Assembly (NCBI RefSeq): GCF_002196705.1 | Contig: NZ_NADJ01000040.1 | Coordinates: forward strand, 1-64,000 | Source of the DNA: Desulfosporosinus sp. FKB | GTDB lineage: Bacteria; Bacillota; Desulfitobacteriia; Desulfitobacteriales; Desulfitobacteriaceae | Length of the DNA: 64,000 nt | Direction: 5' to 3' | In this document: piece after piece, positions 54,234 through 63,455 of the stretch | How the letters are laid out: every line of letters begins with the position of its first letter | Position numbering within the stretch: position 1 is the stretch's first letter | The notes under the pieces: model-generated | Database searches by the model: none | Told to the model about the DNA's origin: nothing | Seen by the model: the letters and a program-made list of their open reading frames with translations, nothing else | Program-made: the position numbers and the translations under genes

Positions 54234-55589
54234 CTAGCTCCTGCGATGAAATTTTGCCAAAAAAAATCCATCGGTGCCATGACGTTGCGGCAAGAGCTGA
54301 AGCATCCCCTTAGCGGCTTGTTGAATATCTCTGGTATCCTTAAGTTTAAAGGGTAAGGCATCCACTAAGTTCACTGCCTCAAATTCAGGATGGGCTGAGC
54401 GAAATTTCTTGACCAATTCAAAGTTCTCTTCCGGTTCAATCGTACAGGTCGAATAAATTAAGTCTCCGCCAACTTCGACACAAGAAGCAGCACGCTCTAA
54501 GATAGCAAACTGTAGTAGTGGCAGATCCCCAAGGTCTTGTTCCGCTTTCCTCCAACGCAGATCAGCTCTCCGCCTGAGAACACCCAAACCGGAACAGGGC
54601 GCATCCACTAAAACCCTTTGTTGGGAATCGAGTCTTATTCCCGGCAGATGGCGCGCATCGCCTAACTGAGTTTCTATGCAGGTAATCCCTAACCTTTGGG
54701 CCAATTGCTCAATCAGCTCTAACTTATGGGCATGAACATCAAACGCCAGGATAACTCCTTCATTATTCATCATTTGGGCCAGATGCGTTGTTTTGCCGCC
54801 GGGAGCACTGCAGGCATCCAGAACGTGTTGACCTGCTTCAGGCGCCACGACATGAGCAATTATTTGGGAACTTTCGTCTTGTACTGTAAACAAACCGGCT
54901 TTAAACGTTTCCAACCCTTCAAGAGAACCAAAGTTTTGAATCCGTAAACTTTCAGGCACTCGTTCTCCCAATTCGACGGTAATACCGTCTCGAATCAGCA
55001 GATCCGCTAAATCCTGACGTGAAATTTTGAGAGTATTTGTTCTGATCCAGGTAGGAGCAGGTTCATTATTTGCTTGACAAAAAGCTTCCGTTTCTTCCTT
55101 GCCCCAGCGTTTTAACCAGCGCTGAATCATCCATTCGGGATGAGAATAACGCACGGAAAGATAACGGACCGCATCCCGTTTCGCATCAGGCCAGGGGATA
55201 TCCCAGCCTTTTGTCAGCACCTTGCGCAGGACGACATTCACTAATCCTGTAAACTTGGCAAACGATTTAGCCAATTCGACGCTTTCATTAACAGCCACAG
55301 CCGGCGGAACCTTTTCAACGAAAAGCAGCTGAAAGGCTCCGATTCTTAAAATGGCCCGAACTTCATGGGGAAGGGCTGACATTGGCTTACTCAAATGAAG
55401 ACGCAGAGCATAATCCAAAGTTAATCTGTGTTTCAAAACACCGTTAACCAATAACGTTACAAATTGACGTTCCCGGGCATCGGACAATCTGGCAATTGTT
55501 TTTTGCATTAAGAGATTGGCATAGGCTCCTTCTACCTCAACACGGGTCAGTATCTGGACTGCCATCCCTCGTGACGTTTCTCTAATCAT
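54234..55589 (-). CDS. rsmB: 16S rRNA (cytosine-967-C5)-methyltransferase RsmB
   Basis: 451 residues. N-terminal NusB-like domain (QILTRVEVEGAYANLLMQKT), then the methyltransferase: VLDACSAPGGKTTHLAQMM, VLVDAPCSGLGVLRRRADLR and the catalytic YSTCTIEPEEN. The ATG at 55589 overlaps the end of the YugP gene; TTG 55607 is in frame but less likely. Confidence 0.95.
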   Translation of the reverse strand: MIRETSRGMAVQILTRVEVEGAYANLLMQKTIARLSDARERQFVTLLVNGVLKHRLTLDYALRLHLSKPMSALPHEVRAILRIGAFQLLFVEKVPPAVAVNESVELAKSFAKFTGLVNVVLRKVLTKGWDIPWPDAKRDAVRYLSVRYSHPEWMIQRWLKRWGKEETEAFCQANNEPAPTWIRTNTLKISRQDLADLLIRDGITVELGERVPESLRIQNFGSLEGLETFKAGLFTVQDESSQIIAHVVAPEAGQHVLDACSAPGGKTTHLAQMMNNEGVILAFDVHAHKLELIEQLAQRLGITCIETQLGDARHLPGIRLDSQQRVLVDAPCSGLGVLRRRADLRWRKAEQDLGDLPLLQFAILERAASCVEVGGDLIYSTCTIEPEENFELVKKFRSAHPEFEAVNLVDALPFKLKDTRDIQQAAKGMLQLLPQRHGTDGFFLAKFHRRS

Positions 55590-56268
55590 CCCGTCTGCCT
55601 TGGGCAATAATTATGAACCTCGCCAACTGGAGCACAGCCGCTAAGGCCGCAGCGACATAGGTCAAGGCAGCCGCATTTAAAACCTTGCGGGCACCGCGGA
55701 CTTCCTCACTCCCCAGCAGTCTTCCTTCCTGCAAGAGAACTAAGGCTCTGTGGCTGGCATTAAATTCTACAGGCAAAGTAATTAGTTGAAAGAGTACAGC
55801 CAGAGAAAAAACCAGAATTCCTAACTGCAACAGCCAGCCAAAGGTTGGCAGGAACAATCCGATTAGAATTAATATCGGTCCTGCCCCGCTGCCAAAATTA
55901 GCTGCCGGTACAAAGGACGATCTGAGCTGCAATGGCACATATCTGGAAGAATGTTGCAGAGCATGACCCGTTTCATGAGCCGCAACCGCCACTGAAGCCA
56001 GGGAATTTCCATAATATACATCCTCACTCAAACTAATAACTCGCGAGCGAGGGTCATAATGATCCGAAAGGTTACCGCGAATAGCCTCCACACCTACATC
56101 ATAAAGTCCCTTGCTGTTTAAGAGTGCTTTCGCTGCCTGTGCTCCGGTAAGTCCCGACTGAGCACGCACTTTAGAGTAATAATTGTAAGCAGAGGATATT
56201 TTATATTGTGCATAAAGGGATAGCAGGATTGCCGGAATTAAAAGAACCATCGTACGGTCCCAAAACAT
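55582..56268 (-). CDS. Neutral zinc metallopeptidase, YugP family
   Basis: Membrane metallopeptidase of unknown substrate. 228 residues: N-terminal helix (TMVLLIPAILLSLYAQYKIS), zinc motif VAVAAHETGHALQHSSRYVP (HExxH) and three further hydrophobic helices; QLITLPVEFNASHRAL is typical. ATG 56268 follows AAAAAGGAGG. Its gap to fmt contains an IS605-like relic. Confidence 0.92.
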   Translation of the reverse strand: MFWDRTMVLLIPAILLSLYAQYKISSAYNYYSKVRAQSGLTGAQAAKALLNSKGLYDVGVEAIRGNLSDHYDPRSRVISLSEDVYYGNSLASVAVAAHETGHALQHSSRYVPLQLRSSFVPAANFGSGAGPILILIGLFLPTFGWLLQLGILVFSLAVLFQLITLPVEFNASHRALVLLQEGRLLGSEEVRGARKVLNAAALTYVAAALAAVLQLARFIIIAQGRRDD

Positions 56269-56326
56269 AGCTTAACCTCCTTTTTCAAATCCCGCATTTA
56301 AATATCATAGAAATAAACGAACTTAG

Positions 56327-56510
56327 TGAACTCGCTTACGCTAAAGCTGAACATCGGGGCTTCAGATACAATAATGTCCAGTGGACATTATTGCCGAGCC
56401 GCCTTTCCCAATAGGAACACTTAGCTGCGAAGGAAGACTCTAGCCCACCTGAAGATAACGAAGGACCCACCCCCACTTATAGAAGTGGAGGTCTTAAAAG
56501 CCGGATAAAT
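56327..56510. mobile_element. Putative IS200/IS605 (tnpB/omegaRNA) 3'-end relic
   Basis: The 319-base gap between fmt and the YugP gene holds a perfect palindrome AATAATGTCC-AGT-GGACATTATT (56370-56392) and, at 56464-56493, the hairpin GACCCACCCCCACTT-ATAG-AAGTGGAGGTC followed by CTTAAAAGCCGGAT. One frame across 56340-56412 reads LKLNIGASDTIMSSGHYCRA and then a stop, which loosely recalls the C-termini of TnpB proteins. The hairpin recurs twice elsewhere in the window. Interpretation as a decayed transposon end or orphan guide-RNA scaffold is inference. Confidence 0.45.
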
Positions 56511-56587
56511 ATTAGGCAGAAAACTTAACTGCGCTCGAAGAAATTGTCTTAACACTTGTTAGCCTCTGACGAAAACGACGAGCTCTT

Positions 56588-57547
56588 TTAACTGAATTTC
56601 TCTCCGGCTTGACCATGTCTCCCGTTCAAAAAGTCACGCGCAGACATAGAACGTTTACCAGCCGGCTGAACCTCGAATATCCCAAGGATCCCCTCTCCGG
56701 TTTGGACAAGCAGACCCTCTTCCAGTACTTCGATGATTTGGCCTGGCTTAGGGAGTAAATCCCCAAGTGAATTTCCCGTCTGTTCAGTAATTGGAGATGT
56801 AGATACTGAACTGCGCCAAACCTTAAAGTTCTCTTCTCGAAATACTCCAAAGGCCCCCGGCCAAGGATTTAAGCCCCGGATTTTATTATGCAATTCAATG
56901 GCCGGCCGTGTCCAATCGAGACGTTCGTGTTCACGGTTTAAAAGAGGAGCATAATTGGATTCTCCCGATTGAGGAATAGAAATTAGGGATTCTTGTTCCA
57001 GCTCACGCAGCGTTTCAACCAGCAAATCCCCTCCCAAATCTGCCAATTGATTATGAATTTCTCCCATGGTTGCATCTTGGGAAATCATGATTTCACGCTT
57101 AAGTAAGATATCCCCGGTATCCAGTCCTTCATCCATAAGCATCGTCGTTACACCGGTACGCTTTTCGCCATTGATAATCGCCCAATGAATCGGCGCAGCT
57201 CCTCGATATGAGGGGAGCAAAGAAGCGTGTACATTTATGCATCCCTGCAAAGGTAAGTTTAAAATTTCCTTGGAGAGCAGCTGCCCATATGCCACAACAA
57301 TAATACATTCAGGAGCCAACTCGCGCAAACATTGAACACCTTCAGGCGTTTTTATTTTGGCAGGCTGAAAAATCGGCAAGTTTAATTCTTCAGCGGCAGT
57401 CTTTACAGGACTGGGTTTTAACTTTTTCCCTCGGCCTGCCGGCCGATCAGGTTGTGTAAAGACGCCTGCAATCTCATATCCATGGCTGGCCAAGGCTCGC
57501 AGAGAAGGTACCGCAAAATCCGGCGTTCCCATGAAAACAATACGCAT
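56588..57547 (-). CDS. fmt: Methionyl-tRNA formyltransferase
   Basis: Formylates initiator Met-tRNA. 319 residues: MRIVFMGTPDFAVPSLRALA, INVHASLLPSYRGAAPIHWA, and MLMDEGLDTGDIL are hallmarks; C-terminal OB domain ends KRSMSARDFLNG. Def is upstream in the same direction, with a 156-base gap containing a hairpin repeat. Confidence 0.97.
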   Translation of the reverse strand: MRIVFMGTPDFAVPSLRALASHGYEIAGVFTQPDRPAGRGKKLKPSPVKTAAEELNLPIFQPAKIKTPEGVQCLRELAPECIIVVAYGQLLSKEILNLPLQGCINVHASLLPSYRGAAPIHWAIINGEKRTGVTTMLMDEGLDTGDILLKREIMISQDATMGEIHNQLADLGGDLLVETLRELEQESLISIPQSGESNYAPLLNREHERLDWTRPAIELHNKIRGLNPWPGAFGVFREENFKVWRSSVSTSPITEQTGNSLGDLLPKPGQIIEVLEEGLLVQTGEGILGIFEVQPAGKRSMSARDFLNGRHGQAGEKFS

Positions 57548-57649
57548 AACTATTCTCCTTTATAGCGAGGTTCGGAGTCGAAACTCAAAACCCATTATTT
57601 CCTAAATATAGTTTGGCAAGCCATTATATCGTGAATCCAACAACGTATG

Positions 57650-57695
57650 GGAAACCACTCCCACTTGTAGAAGTAGGAGTCTTACGATTGGATTA
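57650..57695. repeat. IS605-end-like hairpin, copy 3
   Basis: ACTCCCACTT-GTAG-AAGTAGGAGT (57657-57680), then CTTACGATTGGATTAACC. Same core and same strand sense as the copies at 29621 and 56464. Between fmt and def. Confidence 0.7.
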
Positions 57696-57703
57696 ACCAT
57701 CGT

Positions 57704-58156
57704 TTACTTCCGATAGGTCTTTTTAGCCAGATCGACAAACATAATTCCCTCGAGATGATCAATTTCATGTTGGAGTGCTCTTGCCATCAAACGATCGGCA
57801 TGAATATCTACCATTTTCCCCTCACGATTTAACCCTTGAACATGAACTTTCGCCGCTCGCACCACGTCCCCTGTCATATTAGGGACGCTCAGACATCCTT
57901 CCTCGGCAACAGACTCTCCCTCTTTTTCTAAGATCACCGGATTTACGAGTTCAAGCAGAACATCTCCAACCTTAATGACGACGACTCTCTTGGAGACGCC
58001 AATCTGAGGCGCCGCTAAACCTACTCCATCTGCGGCTATCATGGTATCCACCATATTATCCAGGAGTTTGATGATCGAGGGATTAATCTCTTTAACCTCT
58101 TTTGCTTTCTCCCGTAATATATCTGCACCTATTTCAACAATTTGATAAACTGCCAT
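57704..58156 (-). CDS. def: Peptide deformylase
   Basis: Removes the formyl group from nascent proteins. 150 residues with the three motifs GVGLAAPQIGVS, EEGCLSVPN and QHEIDHLEGIMF (metal Cys and two His). Works with Fmt next door. 73 bases after priA. Confidence 0.97.
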   Translation of the reverse strand: MAVYQIVEIGADILREKAKEVKEINPSIIKLLDNMVDTMIAADGVGLAAPQIGVSKRVVVIKVGDVLLELVNPVILEKEGESVAEEGCLSVPNMTGDVVRAAKVHVQGLNREGKMVDIHADRLMARALQHEIDHLEGIMFVDLAKKTYRK

Positions 58157-58229
58157 AACCAGTACCCCTTTCTCTTAAACGATTTATTGTTCTGTCTTTA
58201 TTTTACTACAATCAAACTAACCCATAGGC

Positions 58230-60485
58230 CTAATTTGTCAGTGGATCTACTTCAATATTTAATATAATACCATTACTCGCCGAAGTCTTGAAAAAATCTC
58301 GTATTCCCTGGTGTAAAAATTCTCTCAGTTCCTCAAGATTTATCCCGCGCACCGAAATTTGCCAGCGCCATTGATTTTTCAGCCTCGCCAAAACGGCTTG
58401 TGCCGGACCAAGGATATCTAAATCAGTATTTCCAAATTTAGGATTACACATTCTTTCTTTCAAACAGGCCCCTAAACTACTTGCTCCCATAATAACTCGT
58501 TCCTCCTTGTCATGAAGCAGCAGGACGCGAATGATATGGGTAAAAGGAGGATAGTTTCGGCCCTTGCGATAGCGAATCTCTTCCCAAAAAAACCCCTCAT
58601 AATCATGATGGGAAGCCTTCTCAATGGCACTATCTCCCGGAGTATACGTTTGAATAATAACTTCACCCGCTTTTTCGCTTCGCCCGGCTCTGCCGGCGAC
58701 TTGAGTTAATAGCTGAAAAGTCCGCTCTTTAGCTCTGAAATCCGGCATATTAAGCATTTGGTCAGCTGCGATAACCCCTACTAAGGTTACATTCGGAAAA
58801 TCCAGACCCTTCGCCATCATTTGGGTCCCTACAAGGATTGACGCCTTCTGCCGGCGAAAACTTTCCAAGATCGTCGTGTGGGCTTCACGATTGCGAGTCG
58901 TATCAAAATCCAACCGAAGAATTGATGTTTCCGGCAATAGTACCTGCAGTTCCTCCTCAACTCTCTGAGTTCCTTGCCCAAAAAAGCGAATATACCGACT
59001 CCCGCATTTGGGGCACGTCAACGGCGGCTGTTCTTTATGATCACAATAATGACAACGCATGGACTGGCCTTGACTATGATACGTTAAAGCCACATCACAG
59101 TTAGGGCAGCTTACCACATAGCCGCATTCACGACAAACCACAAAGGTGGAATACCCTCTGCGGTTGAGGAAGAGCATCGCTTGCTCCCCTAGTTCTAATC
59201 GCTCACAGAGTTTTTGCTGCAAGACTTTTGAGAAGATACTTCGATTTCCCTGCATCAATTCTTTGCGCATGTCCACGATTTCAACGGGGGGCAATTGACT
59301 ATGGCCAATGCGCCGAGACATGGTTAATAAACGAATTTTACCGGCTTTCGCCGCGGCGTAAGCCTCTAAAGAGGGTGTTGCACTACCAAGCAGAACCACC
59401 CCGCCGGCCTGCTCCATTCTTTTACGGGCCACATCACGAGCATGGTATTTAGGATTCTCGTCTTGTTTATAAGCGCCGTCATGCTCCTCATCCAAAATAA
59501 TGAGCTGTAAATTGGCCAAGGGAGCAAACACTGCCGAGCGCGCGCCAATCACAATTCTCTTTGTCCCTTGCAGAATTTCTTCCCAAGCTTGCATTTTTTC
59601 TTTAGCACGCAAACCAGAATGTAAAATGATCACATTCTCACCGAATTGTGCCTGAAAATAACGAGCCACCTGAGCAGTTAAGGAAATTTCCGGAACTAAA
59701 AGAATCGCATCACCACCCCGGGAAAGTACTTGAGCAATTAGTTTCCGATAGACTTCGGTTTTTCCGCTTCCCGTCACCCCGTGCAATAAAATAGTCTCGC
59801 ATGAGCCCGCTCTTAACGAAGTCATAACGTCCTTCACAGCCGCTTCCTGTTCCGCGGATAACGTGAACGTTCTTTCGCTAAACTCTTGCGGCCTATTCAC
59901 CTTCTTCTCTCGTCTCTGTCCAACTCCCATGGAAATAAACCGGTATCCTTGCCTGATCATACCCTTTTGGAGTAGCAGCTCAACAGTCTCTTCAGAAATA
60001 TGAGCTCGTTTTAAAAAGAGATTCCGTGAAATCTCTTTATTGCGGGTCCGGGCAAGCACTTCGATCCCTCGAAAGGCCTCTTCATTGAGCCAACGAAGAG
60101 TCTGGACATCAGAATCTTCCGGTGAGGCGAGAAGGAATAACCGTTTCTCCATCTTGCCTTTAAGAAGTGGCCAAACTGTATGTAAGCTTTGGGCCATGGA
60201 ACAAAGTGTGGTTTTGGCCAGCCAATGCGATAATTCAATAAGATCTGGCGGCACAAGACTGTGTTCGTCTATGATTTCCAAAACCGGTTTGAGGGGAGTC
60301 CTCTCCAATTCTTCCGGCAAGTCCGATGTTATACCAACGATAAGCCCTTGGACCTTACGATTTTGGAGATTAACGAGCACTCTCATCCCGATCTTTAAGC
60401 TTAAATCCTCCGGAATAAGATAGTGATAGCTTTGATCTAAGCGTCGGTTAGCTACATCAAGCAAGACCTCAGCATAACGTAACAT
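58230..60485 (-). CDS. priA: Primosomal helicase PriA
   Basis: Restarts replication at abandoned forks. 751 residues: N-terminal DNA-binding domain, Walker A LLHGVTGSGKTEVYRKLIAQ, DEEHDGAYKQDENPKYHARD, zinc-binding cysteines in CRECGYVVSCPNCDVAL and CHYCDHKEQPPLTCPKC, then VGTQMMAKGLDFPNV and QVAGRAGRSEKAGEVIIQT. ATG after AAGGAGG. First minus-strand gene left of the uraA control region. Confidence 0.97.
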   Translation of the reverse strand: MLRYAEVLLDVANRRLDQSYHYLIPEDLSLKIGMRVLVNLQNRKVQGLIVGITSDLPEELERTPLKPVLEIIDEHSLVPPDLIELSHWLAKTTLCSMAQSLHTVWPLLKGKMEKRLFLLASPEDSDVQTLRWLNEEAFRGIEVLARTRNKEISRNLFLKRAHISEETVELLLQKGMIRQGYRFISMGVGQRREKKVNRPQEFSERTFTLSAEQEAAVKDVMTSLRAGSCETILLHGVTGSGKTEVYRKLIAQVLSRGGDAILLVPEISLTAQVARYFQAQFGENVIILHSGLRAKEKMQAWEEILQGTKRIVIGARSAVFAPLANLQLIILDEEHDGAYKQDENPKYHARDVARKRMEQAGGVVLLGSATPSLEAYAAAKAGKIRLLTMSRRIGHSQLPPVEIVDMRKELMQGNRSIFSKVLQQKLCERLELGEQAMLFLNRRGYSTFVVCRECGYVVSCPNCDVALTYHSQGQSMRCHYCDHKEQPPLTCPKCGSRYIRFFGQGTQRVEEELQVLLPETSILRLDFDTTRNREAHTTILESFRRQKASILVGTQMMAKGLDFPNVTLVGVIAADQMLNMPDFRAKERTFQLLTQVAGRAGRSEKAGEVIIQTYTPGDSAIEKASHHDYEGFFWEEIRYRKGRNYPPFTHIIRVLLLHDKEERVIMGASSLGACLKERMCNPKFGNTDLDILGPAQAVLARLKNQWRWQISVRGINLEELREFLHQGIRDFFKTSASNGIILNIEVDPLTN

Positions 60486-60623
60486 GACGACGCCTCCTTA
60501 TCTGCAAAGAACTTCAATTCCAATCCTTATCAAGACACCTCCCTTATTTTATCATATTACTTGCTTCGAATATAATTAAAAGATTTTTCTATACTCCATC
60601 AGGATGAGAAATGCATAAAACTC
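60486..60623. other. Divergent gap priA / uraA leader
   Basis: A/T-rich. A purine-rich AAGGGAGGTG on the minus strand is followed by no usable ORF. No clear priA promoter was found. Confidence 0.4.
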
Positions 60624-60653
60624 TTGTCAAACCGATGTGAATTATGATATGCT
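60624..60653 (+). promoter_or_regulatory. uraA promoter
   Basis: TTGTCA (60624-60629), 18-base spacer, TATGCT (60648-60653), immediately ahead of the PyrR leader. Confidence 0.65.
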
Positions 60654-60674
60654 CTTTACAGCAAAAAAACCTTT

Positions 60675-60775
60675 AAACCTTTAAATTAGTCCCGTGAGGC
60701 TAAGAAGGAAATGGCGGACCATGAATGTATATGGACACCTCTTTCTTGCTTGCGGGCAGGAAAGAGGTTTTTTAG
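60675..60775 (+). promoter_or_regulatory. PyrR-type pyrimidine attenuator of uraA
   Basis: AGTCCCGTGAGGCTAAGAAG (60688-60707) closely matches the PyrR anti-antiterminator consensus AGTCCAGAGAGGCTGAGAAG. Downstream ACCTCTTTCTTGC and GCAGGAAAGAGGT (60737-60768) form a terminator followed by six T. With high UMP/UTP, PyrR binding should favour termination, lowering uracil permease. The gene for PyrR is not in the window. Confidence 0.88.
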
Positions 60776-60854
60776 TGCCAAAGAGGAGGTATAACGATAT
60801 CAACCGCAGCCCAAATTAAAAAGGGAAACATCGACTGCAAGGAAGATTCCTTCA

Positions 60855-60892
60855 GAGTAAACCTGAGAGTTTACATGCCTGCAAGGCATTAA
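60855..60892 (+). other. Two small stem-loops ahead of uraA start
   Basis: GTAAAC-N6-GTTTAC followed by ATGCC-TGCAA-GGCAT, shortly before the AGGAGG of uraA. Function unknown; perhaps mRNA stability. Confidence 0.4.
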
Positions 60893-60915
60893 GTTGAATT
60901 AGGAGGATGACAGTT

Positions 60916-62142
60916 ATGAAAGAAGTTCAAATTAACGAAAGGTTGCCACTAACACGAGCAATACCTTTAGGGGTTCAACATTTGTTTGCTATGACGGGTT
61001 CTACGATCCTTGTCCCCTTCCTTGTTGGATTGAGTCCTGCAACGGCCCTATTTTGTTCCGGTATTGGTACTATTGTATTCTTACTTCTAACACGCAGCAA
61101 AGTTCCAGCCTATCTCGGTTCGTCTTTCGCCTTTATTGCAAGTTTAACCGCATTTATTAAAGATCAGCATAATCTTGGTGGAGCAATGGCGGGAGTTTTG
61201 TCAGTTAGTTTAGCATATATTTTAATATTTATTATACTCCGTTTATTCGGTACGAAATGGATCAATAAACTCATTCCTCCCGTCGTTGCAGGAAGCGTCG
61301 TAGCAATTATCGGATTAAGCTTAACTCCAACAGCAGTTTCAATGGCTAGTGCAAATTGGATCATCGCCATATTTACTTTAGCAGTGGCAACTCTAGTTAG
61401 TGTATATGGAAAAGGGTTTTCTAAAGTTATACCAATTCTGATTGCGATTGTCGCAGGATACATCCTTGCTGGATTTATGGGATTGGTCGATTCAGCTAAG
61501 ATTATGGCATCATTTAAAACCCCATTTGTTTTGCCTTTTCAAAGCTTCGGCGCAATCCACTTGAATGTGACCGCCATTATTACTTTCGCTCCATTAGCAC
61601 TTATAACATTGATCGAAGATTTAGGACACATGATGATTCTTAGCAACATCACGCATACTGATATAATTGAAGACCCGGGTTTTGATAAAGTCGTCTTAGG
61701 AAACGGTCTGGCAACAGGTATTGCCAGTTTATTCGGTGGTGTTCCGCTTACGACCTACGCAGAAAATATCGGAGTCTTAGCGATAACGAAGGTATACAGC
61801 TCCTTGAACCTCTGGATAGCAGCGATTGCCGCGATCATCCTAAGTACCTTTAACCCCTTGCAAGCCTTAATTATGTCTATCCCAACCCCTGTTATGGGTG
61901 GTGTAGTAATCCTACTGTTCGGAATGATAGGTGCAGCCGGACTAAGAACTTTAATCGAGGCCAAAGTGGATTTCTCCAAAAACAAGAACCTTATTATCGC
62001 TGCGGTAATCTTCGCCATAGGAATTGGGTTAACCAATCATGGTATTATGTTCGCTACTCTAGCAGGAATCTTCTTGAATCTTGTCCTAAAGGATGAAAAA
62101 GAAGAAAATTCCTTGAGTTCTACTAAAGAGGCCGCAAAATAA
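60916..62142 (+). CDS. uraA: Uracil permease (NCS2 family)
   Basis: Proton-coupled uracil importer. 408 residues, about 12-14 helices. Motifs: PLGVQHLFAMTGSTILVPFL, STFLLFTR-type region (IVFLLLTRSKVPAYLGSSFA), LITLIEDLGHMMILSNIT and GNGLATGIASLFGGVPLTTY with AENIGVLAITKV. ATG 60916 lies nine bases after AGGAGG; ATG 60907 overlaps that site and is less likely. Regulation by the PyrR-type leader supports uracil rather than xanthine as substrate. Confidence 0.95.
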   Translation: MKEVQINERLPLTRAIPLGVQHLFAMTGSTILVPFLVGLSPATALFCSGIGTIVFLLLTRSKVPAYLGSSFAFIASLTAFIKDQHNLGGAMAGVLSVSLAYILIFIILRLFGTKWINKLIPPVVAGSVVAIIGLSLTPTAVSMASANWIIAIFTLAVATLVSVYGKGFSKVIPILIAIVAGYILAGFMGLVDSAKIMASFKTPFVLPFQSFGAIHLNVTAIITFAPLALITLIEDLGHMMILSNITHTDIIEDPGFDKVVLGNGLATGIASLFGGVPLTTYAENIGVLAITKVYSSLNLWIAAIAAIILSTFNPLQALIMSIPTPVMGGVVILLFGMIGAAGLRTLIEAKVDFSKNKNLIIAAVIFAIGIGLTNHGIMFATLAGIFLNLVLKDEKEENSLSSTKEAAK

Positions 62143-62167
62143 TAGAGTTAATGTTGCTATTCTAACA

Positions 62168-62218
62168 TAAAAACATAGCCTAGCAGGGGAGTTACCCCTC
62201 GCTAGGCTATGTTTTTAT
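62168..62218 (+). terminator. uraA terminator
   Basis: AAAACATAGCCTAGC and GCTAGGCTATGTTTTT form a 15-base stem enclosing a second stem AGGGG-AGTTA-CCCCT; T run follows. Confidence 0.92.
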
Positions 62219-62318
62219 GTCTTAAACTTCCCTTTGCTGGATAACAAATAGTTTTGAGGAAATAATATTACCTGAGGTTTTGGATACTCATACAAACCAC
62301 TTTCTTGGAGGAATTTGC

Positions 62319-62867
62319 ATGAAAAAATTTATTTGTACAGTTTGTGGCTATGTTCATGAAGGTAATAATCCGCCGGAAGTTTGTCCAATTTGTAAAGCAA
62401 GCAAAGACAAATTTAAAGAAATGACCACTGAACTAAACTTCGCTGATGAACATAGGATTGGAGTGGCAGCATCGGGATGTGACGATGAATTATTGGAAGG
62501 ATTAAGAGCTAATTTTATGGGTGAATGCACTGAAGTTGGCATGTATCTTGCGATGTCCCGCCAAGCTGATCGTGAAGGTTATCCTGAGGTTGCTGAAGCT
62601 TATAAGAGAATTGCTTGGGAAGAAGCAGAGCATGCTTCAAAATTTGCCGAACTCCTGGGTGAAGTCGTGGTTGCTGATACTAAAGCAAATTTATCCGCTA
62701 GAGTTGAGGCTGAATATGGTGCTTGTGAAGGCAAAAAGAAGCTTGCCACAATAGCTAAGCAAAATAATTTGGATGCTATTCACGACACAGTCCATGAAAT
62801 GTGTAAAGATGAAGCTCGACATGGCAAAGCTTTTAAAGGCTTACTCGATAGATATTTTAGTAAATGA
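62319..62867 (+). CDS. Reverse rubrerythrin
   Basis: Non-haem di-iron peroxidase/oxygen-defence protein. The rubredoxin-like domain is N-terminal (C6-x2-C9 in [12 protein letters not shown] and C22-x2-C25 in VCPICKAS), with the ferritin-like di-iron domain after it ([49 protein letters not shown]). This order is the reverse of classical rubrerythrin and is known from clostridia, where it detoxifies H2O2 and O2. ATG 62319 follows TTGGAGGA; 182 residues. Confidence 0.95.
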   Translation: MKKFICTVCGYVHEGNNPPEVCPICKASKDKFKEMTTELNFADEHRIGVAASGCDDELLEGLRANFMGECTEVGMYLAMSRQADREGYPEVAEAYKRIAWEEAEHASKFAELLGEVVVADTKANLSARVEAEYGACEGKKKLATIAKQNNLDAIHDTVHEMCKDEARHGKAFKGLLDRYFSK

Positions 62868-62908
62868 GACATCTTAAGTGAAAATAAATCATAAAGGAGT
62901 GTGTATTA

Positions 62909-63232
62909 GTGCAAAGAATTAATTGCAGTGCAACAACTTGTTCACATAATAAAAGCGGTATTTGCTATTCAAATAGGGTTGATATCGGAGGCGTTACTGC
63001 TTCTACTGAGAGCGGAACGGTATGTGGTTCATTCTTAAATAAATATGAGTACAGCAGTTTAACAAATAATACGAATTCTTCAGGGCCATGTGATGCCCTT
63101 ACTTGTAATGTGGTGAGCTGCAAACATAATGATAATAAGCTTTGTAATTTGGATTCTATACAAGTGTCTGGTAATGAAGCTCACATATATACTGAAACAG
63201 AATGTTCCAGCTTTAACGATAAAGATAAATAA
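62909..63232 (+). CDS. Protein with two DUF1540 domains
   Basis: 107 residues, two tandem Cys-rich repeats: INCSATTCSHNKSGICYSNR and LTCNVVSCKHNDNKLCNLDS, each ending in a further Cys (GTVCGSF, ETECSSF). DUF1540 is of unknown function, common in clostridia; the four-cysteine pattern suggests metal binding. GTG 62909 follows AAAGGAGTG. 41 bases after the rubrerythrin gene, so possibly co-transcribed. Confidence 0.88.
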   Translation: MQRINCSATTCSHNKSGICYSNRVDIGGVTASTESGTVCGSFLNKYEYSSLTNNTNSSGPCDALTCNVVSCKHNDNKLCNLDSIQVSGNEAHIYTETECSSFNDKDK

Positions 63233-63329
63233 ATAATCACTCCTTCTCAGGACGATGACATTAAATCATTGTTAACAACTTTTCGTCGCAGCGCAATTTT
63301 TCCGGGAACACCTTCAATTTAATTACAAC

Positions 63330-63370
63330 AAAGGCCGTGGGAAAACCAGTTTTCAGCACGGCCTTTGTTA
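63330..63370. terminator. Bidirectional terminator DUF1540 / ACT gene
   Basis: AAAGGCCGTG-N17-CACGGCCTTT with A- and T-rich flanks, in the 223-base gap between the convergent genes. Confidence 0.8.
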
Positions 63371-63455
63371 TATTATTGGAAAGTATAAACTTCAGTTAAT
63401 TACTTCTTCCAGCCCACTCTTCAGCCAACGACTTCGCTTTCGCAAAGGCTCGTCA

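Noticed and set aside
60486-60906. T-box or purine riboswitch before uraA
   Set aside because: No T-box AGGGUGG-type or purine aptamer core; the PyrR motif explains the leader.
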